This document shows positions 46,477 to 56,774 of a stretch of 64,000 bases of DNA, in pieces. Origin of the DNA: Gordonia zhaorongruii. Its GTDB lineage: Bacteria > Actinomycetota > Actinomycetes > Mycobacteriales > Mycobacteriaceae. The number at the start of each line of letters is the position of its first letter. The stretch's first letter is position 1. The notes below the pieces were generated by a model that had not been told where the DNA came from, did not search any database, and saw only the letters and a program-made list of their open reading frames with translations. The DNA is taken from NCBI RefSeq assembly GCF_007559005.1, contig NZ_CP041763.1:1210463-1274462 (forward strand), given 5' to 3'. The position numbers and the translations under genes were made by a program.

Positions 46477-49400
46477 GTGCACCTGAAGAGCCTCACCCTG
46501 AAGGGCTTCAAATCGTTCGCGTCGTCGACGACGCTGCGGTTCGAGCCCGGTATCACCTGCGTGGTGGGGCCGAACGGATCGGGTAAGTCGAACGTCGTCG
46601 ACGCGCTCACCTGGGTGATGGGGGAGCAGGGCGCTAAAGCGCTGCGCGGCGGCAAGATGGCCGACGTCATCTTCGCGGGCACCTCCGGCCGGGCGCCATT
46701 GGGCCGGGCGGAGGTCACGCTGACCATCGACAACTCCGACGGCGCGCTGCCCATCGACTACTCGGAGGTCTCGGTGACCCGCCGGATGTTCCGGGACGGC
46801 GCGGGTGAGTACGAGATCAACGGCACGTCGTGCCGGCTCATGGACGTGCAGGAACTGCTGTCTGATTCGGGAATCGGGCGCGAGATGCACGTGGTCGTCG
46901 GGCAGGGGCGGCTATCGGCCATCCTCGAATCCAAGCCCGAGGACCGGCGCGCGTTCATCGAGGAAGCGGCCGGTGTGCTCAAGCATCGTCGCCGCAAGGA
47001 GAAGGCCGTCCGCAAACTGGGCGCGATGGCGGCGAACCTCGACCGACTCACCGACCTCACCGGTGAACTCCGGCGGCAGTTGAAGCCGCTGGGCAGGCAG
47101 GCCGAAGTCGCCCGACGTGCGGCCACGGTGCAGGCCGACCTCCGGGACGCACGCCTTCGCATCGCCGCCGACGACCTCGTGACCCGACGTGCCGAGATGG
47201 CGCAGCACACCGAGACCGAGGACGAGGTCCGGGGCAGACAGGACGAGGTGGCTGCGCAACTCGACGAGGCAACCACCGCGCTCACCGCGGCCCAGGAGCA
47301 TCTGGCCAAGGTGTCGCCCGCGGCAACCGAGGCCAGTCGGGTGTATCACCAGTTGTCGACGCTGGGCGAACGCGTCGACGGAACCCGCCGCGTGGCAGGC
47401 GAACGCGCGTCGCATCTGAGCACGCCGGCGTCTGCGCCCACCGGACCGGATCCGGAGACGCTCGAGGAGCAGGCCGAGCAAGCGGCCCTCACCGAAGCCG
47501 AGCACGCCGAGACGGTCGAGCAGGCGGCCGAGCGCCTGGAGTACGCCACTGCGGCGCTCTCCGCTGCAGAGCAGGCAGCGGCCGCCGCGGAGAAGGCGCA
47601 CATGGCCGCGGTGCAGGCGGTCGCCGACCGGCGTGAGGGACTGGCGCGGCTGGAAGGTCAGGCGGTCAACCTGCGCACCAAGGTCGAGTCCGTGGACGGC
47701 GAGACCGCGCGCCTGGCCGAGGCCATCGAAGCCGCCCACACGCGCGCGGATGCCGCTCAGGCTCAGCTCGACGAACAGCTCGCGGTCGCCGCCGAACTCG
47801 AATCCCGCGAGCAGAGCCTCGACGAGCACCACGAACGCTGCATGGCGGCACTCGAGAACGCGACCGCCGTCGTCACATCGGTGCAGGCGACCGAACGCGA
47901 AGCCGACCATGCGATCGCCTCGCTCACCGCGCGCATCGACGCGCTGGCCGTCGGGCTCGAACGCGGTGACGGGGGCGCCTGGCTGCAGGAGAACGCCAAC
48001 GACGGGCTCGTCGCCCCGCTGTCGGAGCTGCTGACCGTGGAACCCGGGTACGAGGCGGCGATCGCCGGAGCATTGGGGCCGTCAGCGGACGCGATCGCGA
48101 CCGTCGACGGTATCGCCGCCGTCCGCGCCCTCGGGGCGCTGCGCAGCGGCGATGGGGGACGCGCGTCGCTGATCGTCGGCGGGCTCGCAGGCCGGGCCAC
48201 CGGCGGACGACCGAAGCTGCCGTCGGGGGCTGTCTGGGCCCGTGACGTGGTGACCGCACCGGAATCCGTCTCGGGTGCCGTCGATGTCCTGCTCCGCAGC
48301 ACGGTGGTCGTCGACGACGCGGAGCAGGGACTCGCCCTGGCTGCCGACCTCGACGTCGTGGCGATCACCGCCGACGGCGACCGGATCTCGACGGCGACCG
48401 TCGAAGGCGGATCGTCGCGGCGGCCGTCGACACTCGAAGTGCAGTCGGCGATCGACACCGCTACAGACGACCTGGCCGAGGCCCGGGCCACGGTGGCGAA
48501 GGCGCAGGGCGAGCTCGGCGAGGCGGAGTCGACCGCGGCGGAGGCGCGCGATGCCGCCGAAGGCGCCCTGGCCGCACTCAACGAATCCGATGCGAACGTC
48601 GCCGCCGCTTACGATCAGCTCGGCCGGTTCGGTGCCGAGATCCGCGCTGCCCGCGCCGAAGCCGATCGGCTGGCCCGGCAGCGGCGGTTCGTGGAAGAAG
48701 GCCGCGCCGACAATCTCGCAGCCCTCACCGAGGTGGAGGAGCGTCTGGCCCGCGCCCGCGACGAGAACGACGAGCCCGAATCCGGCGACATGGACACCGA
48801 GATGAGAGAGGCGGCCGCTGCCGAGGTGGCGTCGGCTCGTTCGGTGGAGGTCGAGACCAGGCTGACGCTGCGGACCGCCGAGGAGCGGCTCGGATCCGTG
48901 CGCGGGAAGGCGGAGAGTCTGCGTCGGGCTGCGGTCAACGAGCGGGCCAACCGAGAGCGTCTCAAACGCCAGGACGCCGCACGCCGGTACGCCGCCGGCG
49001 TGGCGTCGGCCGTCGCGGAGACCGGCCGAGCGCTGGCAGCGTCGGTCGCCGAGGTGATCGCCGATGCCGCGCGCGGCCGCGACGAGCTCGAAGCGATCCG
49101 CACGTCCCGCACCACCGAGGTCGACGAACTGCGCCGGATGGTCGACGAGCTCACCAACACGATGAACCAACTGCGCGACGCCGTGCACCGCGATGAGATC
49201 GCGAAAGCCCAGGCCGCGCTGCGGATCGAGCAGCTCGAGGAACAGGTTCTGGAGCAGTTCTCGATGGCGCCTGACGATCTGGTGGCCGAATACGGTCCCG
49301 ACGTTCCGATGCCGCCGTCCGAACTCGAACTTCGCGAATACGAGGCGGCTAAGGAGCGTGGCGAGCAGGTGGTCGCGCCCGCGTCGATGGCCTACGACCG

Positions 49401-50079
49401 TGCCACTCAGGAGCTGCGAGCCAAGAAGGCGCAGAAGGACCTGAACACGCTCGGCAAGGTGAACCCGCTCGCCCTCGAGGAGTTCGCCGCGCTGGAGGAG
49501 CGGTACAATTTCCTGTCGGCGCAGCTCGAGGACGTCAAAGCCGCTCGCAAGGACCTGCTCGACGTCGTGGCAGACGTCGACGCACGCATCCTGCAGGTTT
49601 TCACCGAGGCGTACGAGGACGTCGAGAAGGAGTTCTCGCAGGTCTTCTCCACGTTGTTCCCCGGCGGCGAGGGGCGACTGATCCTCACCGATCCGTCCGA
49701 CATGCTGACGACCGGCGTCGAGGTGGAGGCGCGTCCTCCGGGGAAGAAGGTCAAGCGTCTGTCGTTGCTGTCGGGTGGCGAGAAGTCGCTGACCGCCGTC
49801 GCCATGCTGGTGGCAATCTTCCGGGCCCGACCGTCCCCGTTCTATGTGATGGACGAGGTGGAAGCCGCCCTCGACGACGCGAACCTCCGACGCCTGATCA
49901 GCCTGTTCGAGCAGCTGCGTGAACGGTCCCAGCTGATCGTGATCACCCACCAGAAGGCGACCATGGAAGTCGCCGACGCGCTGTACGGCGTCAGCATGCG
50001 CGGCGACGGCATCACCCAAGTCATTTCACAGCGTCTTCGCGGGGTCGACTTGTCCCCGCAGACCGAACCGTCGAGCTGA
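46477..50079 (+). CDS. smc: Chromosome segregation protein SMC
   Basis: 1200 residues. Walker [10 protein letters not shown] lies near 31-39, followed by a long coiled coil, the hinge domain (about 500-670; [20 protein letters not shown]), a second coiled coil, the ABC signature [16 protein letters not shown] near 1096 and Walker [14 protein letters not shown] near 1122. SMC with ScpA/ScpB compacts and separates chromosomes. GTG 46477 begins at the universal [14 protein letters not shown]; the open frame upstream overlaps acyP and is not coding. Confidence 0.97.
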   Translation: MHLKSLTLKGFKSFASSTTLRFEPGITCVVGPNGSGKSNVVDALTWVMGEQGAKALRGGKMADVIFAGTSGRAPLGRAEVTLTIDNSDGALPIDYSEVSVTRRMFRDGAGEYEINGTSCRLMDVQELLSDSGIGREMHVVVGQGRLSAILESKPEDRRAFIEEAAGVLKHRRRKEKAVRKLGAMAANLDRLTDLTGELRRQLKPLGRQAEVARRAATVQADLRDARLRIAADDLVTRRAEMAQHTETEDEVRGRQDEVAAQLDEATTALTAAQEHLAKVSPAATEASRVYHQLSTLGERVDGTRRVAGERASHLSTPASAPTGPDPETLEEQAEQAALTEAEHAETVEQAAERLEYATAALSAAEQAAAAAEKAHMAAVQAVADRREGLARLEGQAVNLRTKVESVDGETARLAEAIEAAHTRADAAQAQLDEQLAVAAELESREQSLDEHHERCMAALENATAVVTSVQATEREADHAIASLTARIDALAVGLERGDGGAWLQENANDGLVAPLSELLTVEPGYEAAIAGALGPSADAIATVDGIAAVRALGALRSGDGGRASLIVGGLAGRATGGRPKLPSGAVWARDVVTAPESVSGAVDVLLRSTVVVDDAEQGLALAADLDVVAITADGDRISTATVEGGSSRRPSTLEVQSAIDTATDDLAEARATVAKAQGELGEAESTAAEARDAAEGALAALNESDANVAAAYDQLGRFGAEIRAARAEADRLARQRRFVEEGRADNLAALTEVEERLARARDENDEPESGDMDTEMREAAAAEVASARSVEVETRLTLRTAEERLGSVRGKAESLRRAAVNERANRERLKRQDAARRYAAGVASAVAETGRALAASVAEVIADAARGRDELEAIRTSRTTEVDELRRMVDELTNTMNQLRDAVHRDEIAKAQAALRIEQLEEQVLEQFSMAPDDLVAEYGPDVPMPPSELELREYEAAKERGEQVVAPASMAYDRATQELRAKKAQKDLNTLGKVNPLALEEFAALEERYNFLSAQLEDVKAARKDLLDVVADVDARILQVFTEAYEDVEKEFSQVFSTLFPGGEGRLILTDPSDMLTTGVEVEARPPGKKVKRLSLLSGGEKSLTAVAMLVAIFRARPSPFYVMDEVEAALDDANLRRLISLFEQLRERSQLIVITHQKATMEVADALYGVSMRGDGITQVISQRLRGVDLSPQTEPSS

Positions 50080-50094
50080 AAGGCATCGTCAACA

Positions 50095-51504
50095 GTGAGC
50101 ACAGAACTCCTGATCGGCATCATCGCGGGTGCGGTCGTCCTGATCGCACTCCTCGGGCTGACCGGGTATCTCATCAGCCGCAAGCGTCGGATCTCGATCT
50201 CCGACAAGCCCGCCGAGCAGGTGGAGCCCACGGACGGAACCACCCGGCAGGTCGACAGATCCGGCGGATACAAGACAGGGTCCGGCTTCAATTTCAGTCA
50301 AGGCGGTGCGGGCGCCGGGGCGGGAGCGGCGACGCTCGACAGGCCGGAACCGGAACCGAAGCCGGAGCCTGAGCCTGAGCCTGAGCCCGAACCCGAGTCT
50401 GAGCCGGCAGCGAAGCCTGAGCCGGCAGTCGAGCCTGAGCAGGTTCCGGAGACTCCAGCCGAGCCGGAAGCTGAGCCGGAATCCGGCCCCGAGGCCGCGG
50501 CGCCTGCCACTGCACCGGCCGCAGCACCTGAGGAGGAAGCTGCACCGGAGCCGGAGCCGGAGCCCGAACCTCAGCTCGACGATATCGCCCCGACTGCGGG
50601 CAGGCTGTCGAAGCTCCGTGGCCGACTTTCGCGTTCGCAGGGCGCGATCGGCGCGAGTGTTCTCGGACTCCTCGGCGCGGGCGACCTCGACGAGGACTCG
50701 TGGGAGGAGATCGAGGACACGCTGGTGATGGCCGACCTCGGTACCGACACCACGGCGACCGTCGTCGAACGACTTCGGGAGGAGCTCGCTTCAGGCAAGG
50801 TGCGCACGTCCGATGATGCTCGTGCTGCGCTGCGCCGGATTCTGATCGCGCAGTTGCATCCCGAGCTCAACCGTTCGGTGAAGGCGCTTCCGCACGCGGG
50901 CGGTCCCGCTGTGGTCTTGGTTGTCGGTGTCAACGGCACGGGTAAGACGACGACCACGGGCAAGCTGGCCCGTGTGCTGGTCGCGGACGGTCGCCGGGTG
51001 CTGCTCGGCGCCGCCGACACGTTCCGTGCGGCCGCCGCCGATCAGCTGCAGACCTGGGGCGAGCGTGTCGGCGCAGGGATCGTGCGCGGTGCCGAGGGCG
51101 CCGACCCTGCATCGGTGGGTTTCGACGCCGTGGCGCAGGGCATCACCGACGGTGTGGATGTGGTCCTCGTCGACACCGCCGGCCGCCTGCACACCAAGAC
51201 CGGGCTGATGGACGAGCTCGGCAAGGTCAAACGCGTCATCGAGAAGAAGACGGAGGTCGACGAGGTCCTCCTGGTCCTCGACGCGACCGTCGGTCAGAAC
51301 GGTCTGATGCAGGCGAAGGTGTTCGCCGAGGTTGTGTCGCTGACCGGTGTGGTGCTGACCAAACTCGACGGCACCGCGAAGGGCGGCATCGTCTTCCGCA
51401 TCCAGGAGGAGCTCGGCGTTCCGGTCAAGCTCGTGGGTCTCGGCGAAGGTGCCGACGATCTAGCTCCGTTCGAGCCAGAAGCCTTCGTCGACGCGCTGCT
51501 GTAG
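50095..51504 (+). CDS. ftsY: Signal recognition particle receptor FtsY
   Basis: 469 residues. It has an N-terminal membrane helix ([20 protein letters not shown]) and a long acidic linker of PEPEPEP/AEPE repeats (about 80-160). The NG domain follows: N domain [14 protein letters not shown]1 [15 protein letters not shown] near 278, [30 protein letters not shown], and [22 protein letters not shown]. It docks SRP-ribosome complexes at the membrane; its partner ffh is at 61073. The last 88 codons are repeated at 52468-52734. Confidence 0.96.
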   Translation: MSTELLIGIIAGAVVLIALLGLTGYLISRKRRISISDKPAEQVEPTDGTTRQVDRSGGYKTGSGFNFSQGGAGAGAGAATLDRPEPEPKPEPEPEPEPEPESEPAAKPEPAVEPEQVPETPAEPEAEPESGPEAAAPATAPAAAPEEEAAPEPEPEPEPQLDDIAPTAGRLSKLRGRLSRSQGAIGASVLGLLGAGDLDEDSWEEIEDTLVMADLGTDTTATVVERLREELASGKVRTSDDARAALRRILIAQLHPELNRSVKALPHAGGPAVVLVVGVNGTGKTTTTGKLARVLVADGRRVLLGAADTFRAAAADQLQTWGERVGAGIVRGAEGADPASVGFDAVAQGITDGVDVVLVDTAGRLHTKTGLMDELGKVKRVIEKKTEVDEVLLVLDATVGQNGLMQAKVFAEVVSLTGVVLTKLDGTAKGGIVFRIQEELGVPVKLVGLGEGADDLAPFEPEAFVDALL

Positions 51505-51990
51505 GAGATAGCCCCTTTCGGGGACTTCGCCGATCTCCAACTCGCGTTCGATGTCTCGGACAGCGCTTCGGCGGTCGCCCTGAGCTTCTTCGCCTCTGGC
51601 GTAGCCGCCACCGCCAAAGGAGGCGGCTCGCTGGTGACCGAGGCGGATACCGCCGTCGAGCAGTTGCTGCGCCAGCGGATCTTCGCTGTCCGCCCGAGCG
51701 ACGCTGCATGGGGTGAGAAATACGGTCTTACAGCCGACTCCGACCGCGTGTGGATTGTCGAACCGATTGACGGCACTGGTCTGTTCAGTCGTGGTGATCC
51801 GAACTGGCGCATCGACCTTGCTCTACAGATCAACGGAGTCACGGAGGTGCGGCAGTTTGTCTTGCCGGCGCTCGGCGTCTGCTGGTGGGCAATTTGGGCG
51901 ATGGCGTATTCGAATCCGCTGGCCAGAACGGGCAACTTCAGGCGACTAGCGACTAGTTCGACATGTGATCCCGAGGTCGCCGTGCTCGAG
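51505..51990 (+). pseudogene. Fragment of an inositol-monophosphatase family gene
   Basis: Starting right after the ftsY stop and in the same frame, the translation reads LQLAFDVSDSASAVALSFF, SLVTEADTAVEQLLRQR, VWIVEPIDGTGLFSRGDPNW and VLPALGVCWW. This is the IMPase/HisN-type fold with the metal motif as EPIDGT instead of the usual DPIDGT. The start codon is missing and the homology fades near 51990. It is a non-functional fragment lodged between ftsY and the duplicated HNH end. The remaining bases to 52135 show nothing recognisable. Confidence 0.75.
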
Positions 51991-52135
51991 GCCTTCGAGG
52001 CCCAGGACGAGAGGACCTTTTCCTGCGGGTTCGTCGTCCGCCGGCCCCGTTGCCGTTGGTCGGACCGGTCCGCGGGGAACTTTGACGGGTTCTCCTGGTC
52101 CACGAGGCCGGCAGATGTTTCACCCGGCACATCCT

Positions 52136-52467
52136 TTAGAACGGTGGTTCTCCGTCGTCGGCGACGACTTGTTCTCGTCGGCGTCTGTTCTGGGCGCGTA
52201 TGGCCATGCGGTAGCGGTGTTTGGCGGTGGTGCGGGTGATGGGTCGTCGGGGTTCTGGTTCGTTCGTGGTTCCGGGATCGGTGGGCGGTGGGTGTTGGCA
52301 GGGGAGGAGTCCGAGTTCGGGTAGGAGCCAGGTGTTGGTGGCTCGGGCGCGGGTGGTGATGCCTTCGGGGGTGGTGATCTCGGTCCAGATGATGCCGTGT
52401 GCGTCGGTGATCTGGTCGTCGATCCAGCCGGTGGCGTGGGTTTTCAGTCCGTGGTGGAAGCGGCATT
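52136..52467 (-). pseudogene. Duplicated C-terminal end of the DUF222-HNH gene
   Basis: 332 bases nearly identical (a handful of substitutions) to the end of the intact HNH gene at 52739-53070, including its TAA stop (52136-52138). It carries about 109 codons and breaks off at GGCATT, where sequence of the ftsY 3' end begins. It lacks the HNH motif and the N-terminal domain. Confidence 0.9.
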
Positions 52468-52734
52468 ATCGAGAAGAAGACGGAGGTCGACGAGGTCCTC
52501 CTGGTCCTCGACGCGACCGTCGGTCAGAACGGTCTGATGCAGGCGAAGGTGTTCGCCGAGGTTGTGTCGCTGACCGGTGTGGTGCTGACCAAACTCGACG
52601 GCACCGCCAAGGGCGGCATCGTCTTCCGCATCCAGGAGGAGCTCGGCGTTCCGGTCAAGCTCGTGGGTCTCGGCGAAGGTGCCGACGATCTAGCTCCGTT
52701 CGAGCCGGAGGCCTTCGTCGACGCGCTGCTGTAG
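52468..52734 (+). pseudogene. Duplicated 3' end of ftsY
   Basis: 267 bases copying 51238-51504, with only about three substitutions, from [19 protein letters not shown] through the TAG stop. It has no start at its 5' end. It lies directly before the stop of the intact HNH gene, so the junction ftsY stop - GCC - HNH stop is repeated here and probably shows the original order. Confidence 0.92.
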
Positions 52735-52738
52735 GCCT

Positions 52739-54271
52739 TTAGAACGGCGGTTCTCCGTCGTCGGCGACGACTTGTTCTCGTCGGCGTCTGTTCTGGGCGC
52801 GCGCGGCCATGCGGTAGCGGTGTTTGGCGGTGGTGCGGGTGGTGGGTCTTCGGGGTTCTGGTTCGTTCGTGGTTCCGGGGTTGGTGGGCGGTGGGTGTTG
52901 GCACGGGAGGAGTCCGAGTTCGGGTAGGAGCCAGGTGTTGGTGGCTCGGGCGCGGGTGGTGATGCCTTCGGGGGTGGTGATCTCGGTCCAGATGATGCCG
53001 TGTGCGTCGGTGATCTGATCGTCGATCCAGCCGGTGGCGTGGGTTTTCAGTCCGTGGTGGAAGCGGCATTTGGGTGCGAGGTTGCAGAAGCAGGTGGCAC
53101 CGCCCGCTGCCGGATCGGAGTGGTTGTATTCGGTGATGTGGTCGAGGTCGCTGGCCCAGGCGGGGCGGTGGCAGCCGGGCCAGGTGCAGTGGGCGTGCAG
53201 TGCGCGGACGGCGGTGTCGCAGGTGGCGGTGGGCCGGTAGGGGTCGGCGTGTTGTGCGGTGTGGTCGAGGAGTGTGTCGAGGTCGAGGTCGCGGCGGATA
53301 GTGCCTGTGCGGGCGGCTAGCTCACGTGCGTGGTCGGCGGTGATGGGTCCGTGTCCGTCGAGGTGGGCGGGGAGGTCGGATTCGCCGGTGAGGGTGTCTC
53401 GGCGGGCGATGACGTGCAGGACGATGGAGGCGCAGCGGGCCGCGGTGGCGGTGTCGGTGAGGTCGGCGGTGCAGTCATCGCGGTCGCAGCGGCAGGTGAA
53501 TGCGGTGCCGGTGAGGCGGGCGATGGCCGCGTCCGAGCGCAGGACCTGGCGGGTGCGGGGGTCGTGGGGGCACACACCCGTGATGACGGCGTCGAGGGTG
53601 TCGGCGGAGAGTCGGATGTCGGCGGTGTCGGCGGTGATGGCCAGTTCGGACAGTCCGTTGTCGAGGGGTTCGGTGGTGACTTTCTTACGGGGCTTGGTGG
53701 CTTCGCGTGCGTGGCGGGCGGCGTCGGCGTCGTGTTCGGCGACGATGGTGGCGACGATGTCGCGTACGCGGGGGCGTGAGAGTGTGCCTGCGGTGGCGAG
53801 TCGGTGGGCGGCGTGGGTGTCGATGAGGGCGAGGATGGTGGTGTCGTCGACGAGGGTGGTCTGGGTGACTGCTTCGCGGAACCAGGCGGGGGTGAGGATG
53901 CCGTGGCGCAGGAGGGTGCCGATGGCGGGGATGCGTTCGTGGCAGGCGATGGCGAGGTCGAGGAAGGTTTCGGCGGCGTATTGGGAGTAGCCGGTGACGG
54001 CGGCGTAGGAGGCTGCGGTCTGGGTCAGGGCGTCGTAGAGGCGCGTGTAGGAATCGCGGCCGGCGTTGTTGTCGAGGTCGGCGGACTTTGCGTGCAGGAG
54101 GGTGTGGATCGCGTGGTAGCGGTGCCAGAGGACCAGGCCCTGGAAGGAGTCGGCGCGGGCGGCGAACTGCAGCAGGCCCGCACGATCGGATCGCTCGGCG
54201 GTTGTGGTGGCCGGTCGCGGGATCCGGATGGTGATGGCGTCATCGGTCACCGAAACCGTACTGGCATCCAC
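52739..54271 (-). CDS. DUF222 / 13E12-type protein with C-terminal HNH nuclease domain
   Basis: 510 residues. A helical DUF222 domain (about 30-340) is followed by an HNH domain: CTWPGCHRPAWASDLDHIT, EYNHSDPAAGGATCFCNLAP and CRFHHGLKTH near 365-415. It ends in a Pro/Arg-rich basic tail. The family includes the REP13E12 proteins of M. tuberculosis, multi-copy in Gordonia and relatives and spread by recombination; the cellular role is not known. A LexA-type box lies 51-66 bp upstream of the start. Its 3' end is the one duplicated at 52136-52467. The many open frames on the opposite strand here are composition artefacts. Confidence 0.9.
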   Translation of the reverse strand: MDASTVSVTDDAITIRIPRPATTTAERSDRAGLLQFAARADSFQGLVLWHRYHAIHTLLHAKSADLDNNAGRDSYTRLYDALTQTAASYAAVTGYSQYAAETFLDLAIACHERIPAIGTLLRHGILTPAWFREAVTQTTLVDDTTILALIDTHAAHRLATAGTLSRPRVRDIVATIVAEHDADAARHAREATKPRKKVTTEPLDNGLSELAITADTADIRLSADTLDAVITGVCPHDPRTRQVLRSDAAIARLTGTAFTCRCDRDDCTADLTDTATAARCASIVLHVIARRDTLTGESDLPAHLDGHGPITADHARELAARTGTIRRDLDLDTLLDHTAQHADPYRPTATCDTAVRALHAHCTWPGCHRPAWASDLDHITEYNHSDPAAGGATCFCNLAPKCRFHHGLKTHATGWIDDQITDAHGIIWTEITTPEGITTRARATNTWLLPELGLLPCQHPPPTNPGTTNEPEPRRPTTRTTAKHRYRMAARAQNRRRREQVVADDGEPPF

Positions 54272-54321
54272 GAATTCTCACCCCCGAGCAACTCTTCGAG
54301 TATGTGTTCTATATTACAGAA

Positions 54322-54337
54322 TCGAACGTACGTTCGC
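54322..54337. promoter_or_regulatory. LexA SOS box upstream of the DUF222-HNH gene
   Basis: TCGAACGTACGTTCGC matches the actinobacterial SOS box TCGAAC-N4-GTTCGA at 11 of 12 defined positions and contains a perfect 14-bp palindrome (54323-54336). It lies 51 bp before the HNH gene start. 13E12-family genes with SOS boxes are known in M. tuberculosis, which supports damage induction here. Confidence 0.75.
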
Positions 54338-54390
54338 AATGTGCTGCTACCGAGTACGGCCGTGGGGGCTTGTGGGTCCGACTGAACGAT

Positions 54391-54416
54391 GATTCAATTC
54401 TTCCAAGAACTGAATC
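54391..54416. promoter_or_regulatory. 26-bp palindromic operator before tetR-aidB
   Basis: Two 13-base arms, GATTCAATTCTTC at 54391-54403 and its complement at 54404-54416, pair at 11 of 13 positions (mismatches at the A/C pair and in the centre). It lies 44 bp upstream of the TetR start and is the likely binding site of this autoregulated TetR. Confidence 0.65.
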
Positions 54417-54459
54417 TTGATTCGTCAGATGTGCCCGGGGATTGATCGCAGAGGATCCG

Positions 54460-55158
54460 ATGTCGTACCGACCTACGGAGGCGACGCGTCGTACTGCCGA
54501 GATTCGACGTGCGGCCATGCTCATCGCTGCCCGTGGCATCGTGGCGCGTGCCGGCTTCGCATCGGCCACGGTGGCGGCCATCGCCGCCGAGGCCGGTTGC
54601 AGCGTCGGTTCGGTCTACTCGTACTTCGATAATCGGGAGGCTTTGCTGGCTGAGGTGATCCGTGATTCGGCCGAGTACGAGTTCGCGCAGGTCGCGACCG
54701 CGGTCCACGGTGCAGGCGACGAACAGAGCGCTCGCCTCGAAGCGCTTATCGACACATTCGCCGACCGCGCGCTGCGCGGTCGGCGAATGGCCTGGTCTCT
54801 GCTCTTCGAGCCGGTGACGCAAGCCGTCGAGAGGGAGCGTCTGCGGTTGCGGCGCTCGTACCGGGAACTCGGTGAGGACATCATCCGCGGAGGCATCGCC
54901 GATGGCAGCTTCCTTTCTCAGGATGTGCCCATTGCCGCGGCTGCCGTGATGGGAGCGATCTCCGAAGCGCTCGTGGGGCCGCTGAATCCCGATACGGCAC
55001 CGCTCGCGGGAGATGACCCGGCTCTGCTGTTGAGCGCGATTCGCGGATTCTGCTTCCGAGCACTCGGTGCCACCGACGAATCGCTCTCCACCTCACAGCG
55101 CTCGACCCCACAGCGCTCGATCACAGACCGCTCGATCCCACAGAAGGTGACACGATGA
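54460..55158 (+). CDS. TetR family regulator of the aidB operon
   Basis: 232 residues. The HTH comprises TAEIRRAAMLIAARGIVARA, FASATVAAIAAEAGCSVGSV and YSYFDNREALLAEVI (about 10-60). The ligand domain has an all-helical pattern. The last 25 residues are a Ser/Arg/Gln-rich tail made of short repeats (STSQRSTPQRSITDRSIPQ). The ATG at 54460 follows AGAGG by six bases. It overlaps aidB by ATGA, so repressor and enzyme are made from one mRNA. Confidence 0.88.
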   Translation: MSYRPTEATRRTAEIRRAAMLIAARGIVARAGFASATVAAIAAEAGCSVGSVYSYFDNREALLAEVIRDSAEYEFAQVATAVHGAGDEQSARLEALIDTFADRALRGRRMAWSLLFEPVTQAVERERLRLRRSYRELGEDIIRGGIADGSFLSQDVPIAAAAVMGAISEALVGPLNPDTAPLAGDDPALLLSAIRGFCFRALGATDESLSTSQRSTPQRSITDRSIPQKVTR

Positions 55159-56774
55159 ACGCGACCCACGAGGTATTCAACCAAGCGCCGCCACGCGTCG
55201 ATGTGAACGAGTACACGACGAACGTCCCCCTCGTCGAAGCCGTGGAAACCTACGGTGCGGCGTGGGCGACCGACCGGCTCACCGACGCGGGCGCACTCGT
55301 CGGCCGTGAGGACTTTCAGCGTGACGCCGAACTGGCGAACACGATCACCCCGGTGCTGCACAGTCATGACCGGTGGGGGAACCGCATCGACGAGATCGAG
55401 TTCCATCCCGCATATCACCGGATCATCCGGGATGCGATCGCGCACGGCGCACACACCAGTTGCTGGACCGAATCGCGTGCAGGGGCACATGTGGCGCGGG
55501 CCGCCATGTTCATGCAGTTCGGACAGGTCGAACCCGGTCACGCCTGCCCGGTCAGCATGACGCACGCAGTGGTGCCGTCCCTGCGCGCCGATCCAGTGCT
55601 CGCCGAGCAATGGCTGCCGCGCACCTTCTCCACCGATTACGACCCGTCGCTGGCTGATCCGGATAAGCGGTCGGCCATCTTCGGGATGGCGATGACCGAG
55701 AAGCAGGGAGGTTCGGATGTGCGCGCCAACACGACGCGAGCCGTGGATGCCGGCGACGGCACATACCGCATCACCGGACACAAATGGTTCTGTTCGGCGC
55801 CCCAGTCCGATGCATTCCTGGTGCTGGCGAAGACCGGAGAAGGCGTCACCTGCTTCGTCGTGCCGCGCATTCTGCCGGACGGGAGTCGCAACGCGTTCGC
55901 GATCCAGCGACTCAAGGACAAGCTCGGCAACAAGGCGAACGCCTCCTCGGAGGTCGAGTTCGCCGGCACCGTCGGCTGGCGGCTCGGTGATGAGGGCGCC
56001 GGCGTGCGGACCATCATCGAGATGGTCAATCAGACCCGGCTCGATTGCGCACTCGGCAGCGCGGCGGGTATGCGGCAGTCCGTCGCCGAGGCGGCCTGGC
56101 ACGTGCGTCACCGGTCGGCGTTCGGTGCCACACTCATCGATCAGCCTGCGATGACGGGCGTCATCGCCGACCTCCAGCTGGAAGCCGAAGCCGGTATGTG
56201 GACGGCCATGCGCCTGGCGTCCGCCTACGACGACGACTCCGAGCAGTCCCAGGCGTTCCGCCGACTAGCTACTGCGGTCGGCAAGTACTGGGTCTGCAAG
56301 CGCGGACCCAACCACGCGTACGAGGCTCTGGAATGCCTGGGCGGCAACGGATACACCGAGGGCTTCCCGCTTGCTCGCCGGTTCCGCGAACAGCCGGTGA
56401 TGGCGGTGTGGGAGGGGTCCGGAAACGTGATCGCTCTCGACGTGCTGCGCGCGATGGTCCGCGATCCACTGTCGGTCGAGGCGCTCGACCATGAGTTCGA
56501 GTTGGCGGTCGGCCGGAACCGCGACTACGACCTCCACGTGGAGCGAACGCGCAAACTCGTCGCACAGGCTGCCGCCGATCCAGCGGGCGCACCGACCATC
56601 GCGCGCCGCCTCACCGAATCGCTTGCGTTGGCCCTGCAGGGGTCGATCCTGATCCGGCAGGCGCCGCCGCTGATCGTCGACGCCTTCGTGTCGGGCAGGC
56701 TGACCGAGGCAGGTCAGATGTACGGCGTTCTGGACCATCGCCTGGACCTGGCAGGGATCGCGGCACGCGCGTAA
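55155..56774 (+). CDS. aidB: AidB-type acyl-CoA dehydrogenase
   Basis: 539 residues. THEVFNQAPPRVDVNEYTTN, MTEKQGGSDVRANTT, GHKWFCSAPQSDAFLVLA and RLDCALGSAAGMRQS follow E. coli AidB through its whole length, including the FAD site (GMAMTEKQGGSD) and the C-terminal domain. E. coli AidB is part of the adaptive response to alkylation and binds DNA; actinobacterial members may instead act on acyl-CoAs. Control by a TetR, not Ada, argues for a metabolic inducer. The stop codon overlaps the first GlnR-like site of amt. Confidence 0.85.
   Translation: MNATHEVFNQAPPRVDVNEYTTNVPLVEAVETYGAAWATDRLTDAGALVGREDFQRDAELANTITPVLHSHDRWGNRIDEIEFHPAYHRIIRDAIAHGAHTSCWTESRAGAHVARAAMFMQFGQVEPGHACPVSMTHAVVPSLRADPVLAEQWLPRTFSTDYDPSLADPDKRSAIFGMAMTEKQGGSDVRANTTRAVDAGDGTYRITGHKWFCSAPQSDAFLVLAKTGEGVTCFVVPRILPDGSRNAFAIQRLKDKLGNKANASSEVEFAGTVGWRLGDEGAGVRTIIEMVNQTRLDCALGSAAGMRQSVAEAAWHVRHRSAFGATLIDQPAMTGVIADLQLEAEAGMWTAMRLASAYDDDSEQSQAFRRLATAVGKYWVCKRGPNHAYEALECLGGNGYTEGFPLARRFREQPVMAVWEGSGNVIALDVLRAMVRDPLSVEALDHEFELAVGRNRDYDLHVERTRKLVAQAAADPAGAPTIARRLTESLALALQGSILIRQAPPLIVDAFVSGRLTEAGQMYGVLDHRLDLAGIAARA

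Noticed and set aside
53000-54385. Gly/Val-rich plus-strand open frames opposite the DUF222-HNH gene
   Set aside because: Composition artefact of the Ala/Thr/Arg/Asp-rich HNH coding strand; the minus-strand frame has DUF222 and HNH motifs.
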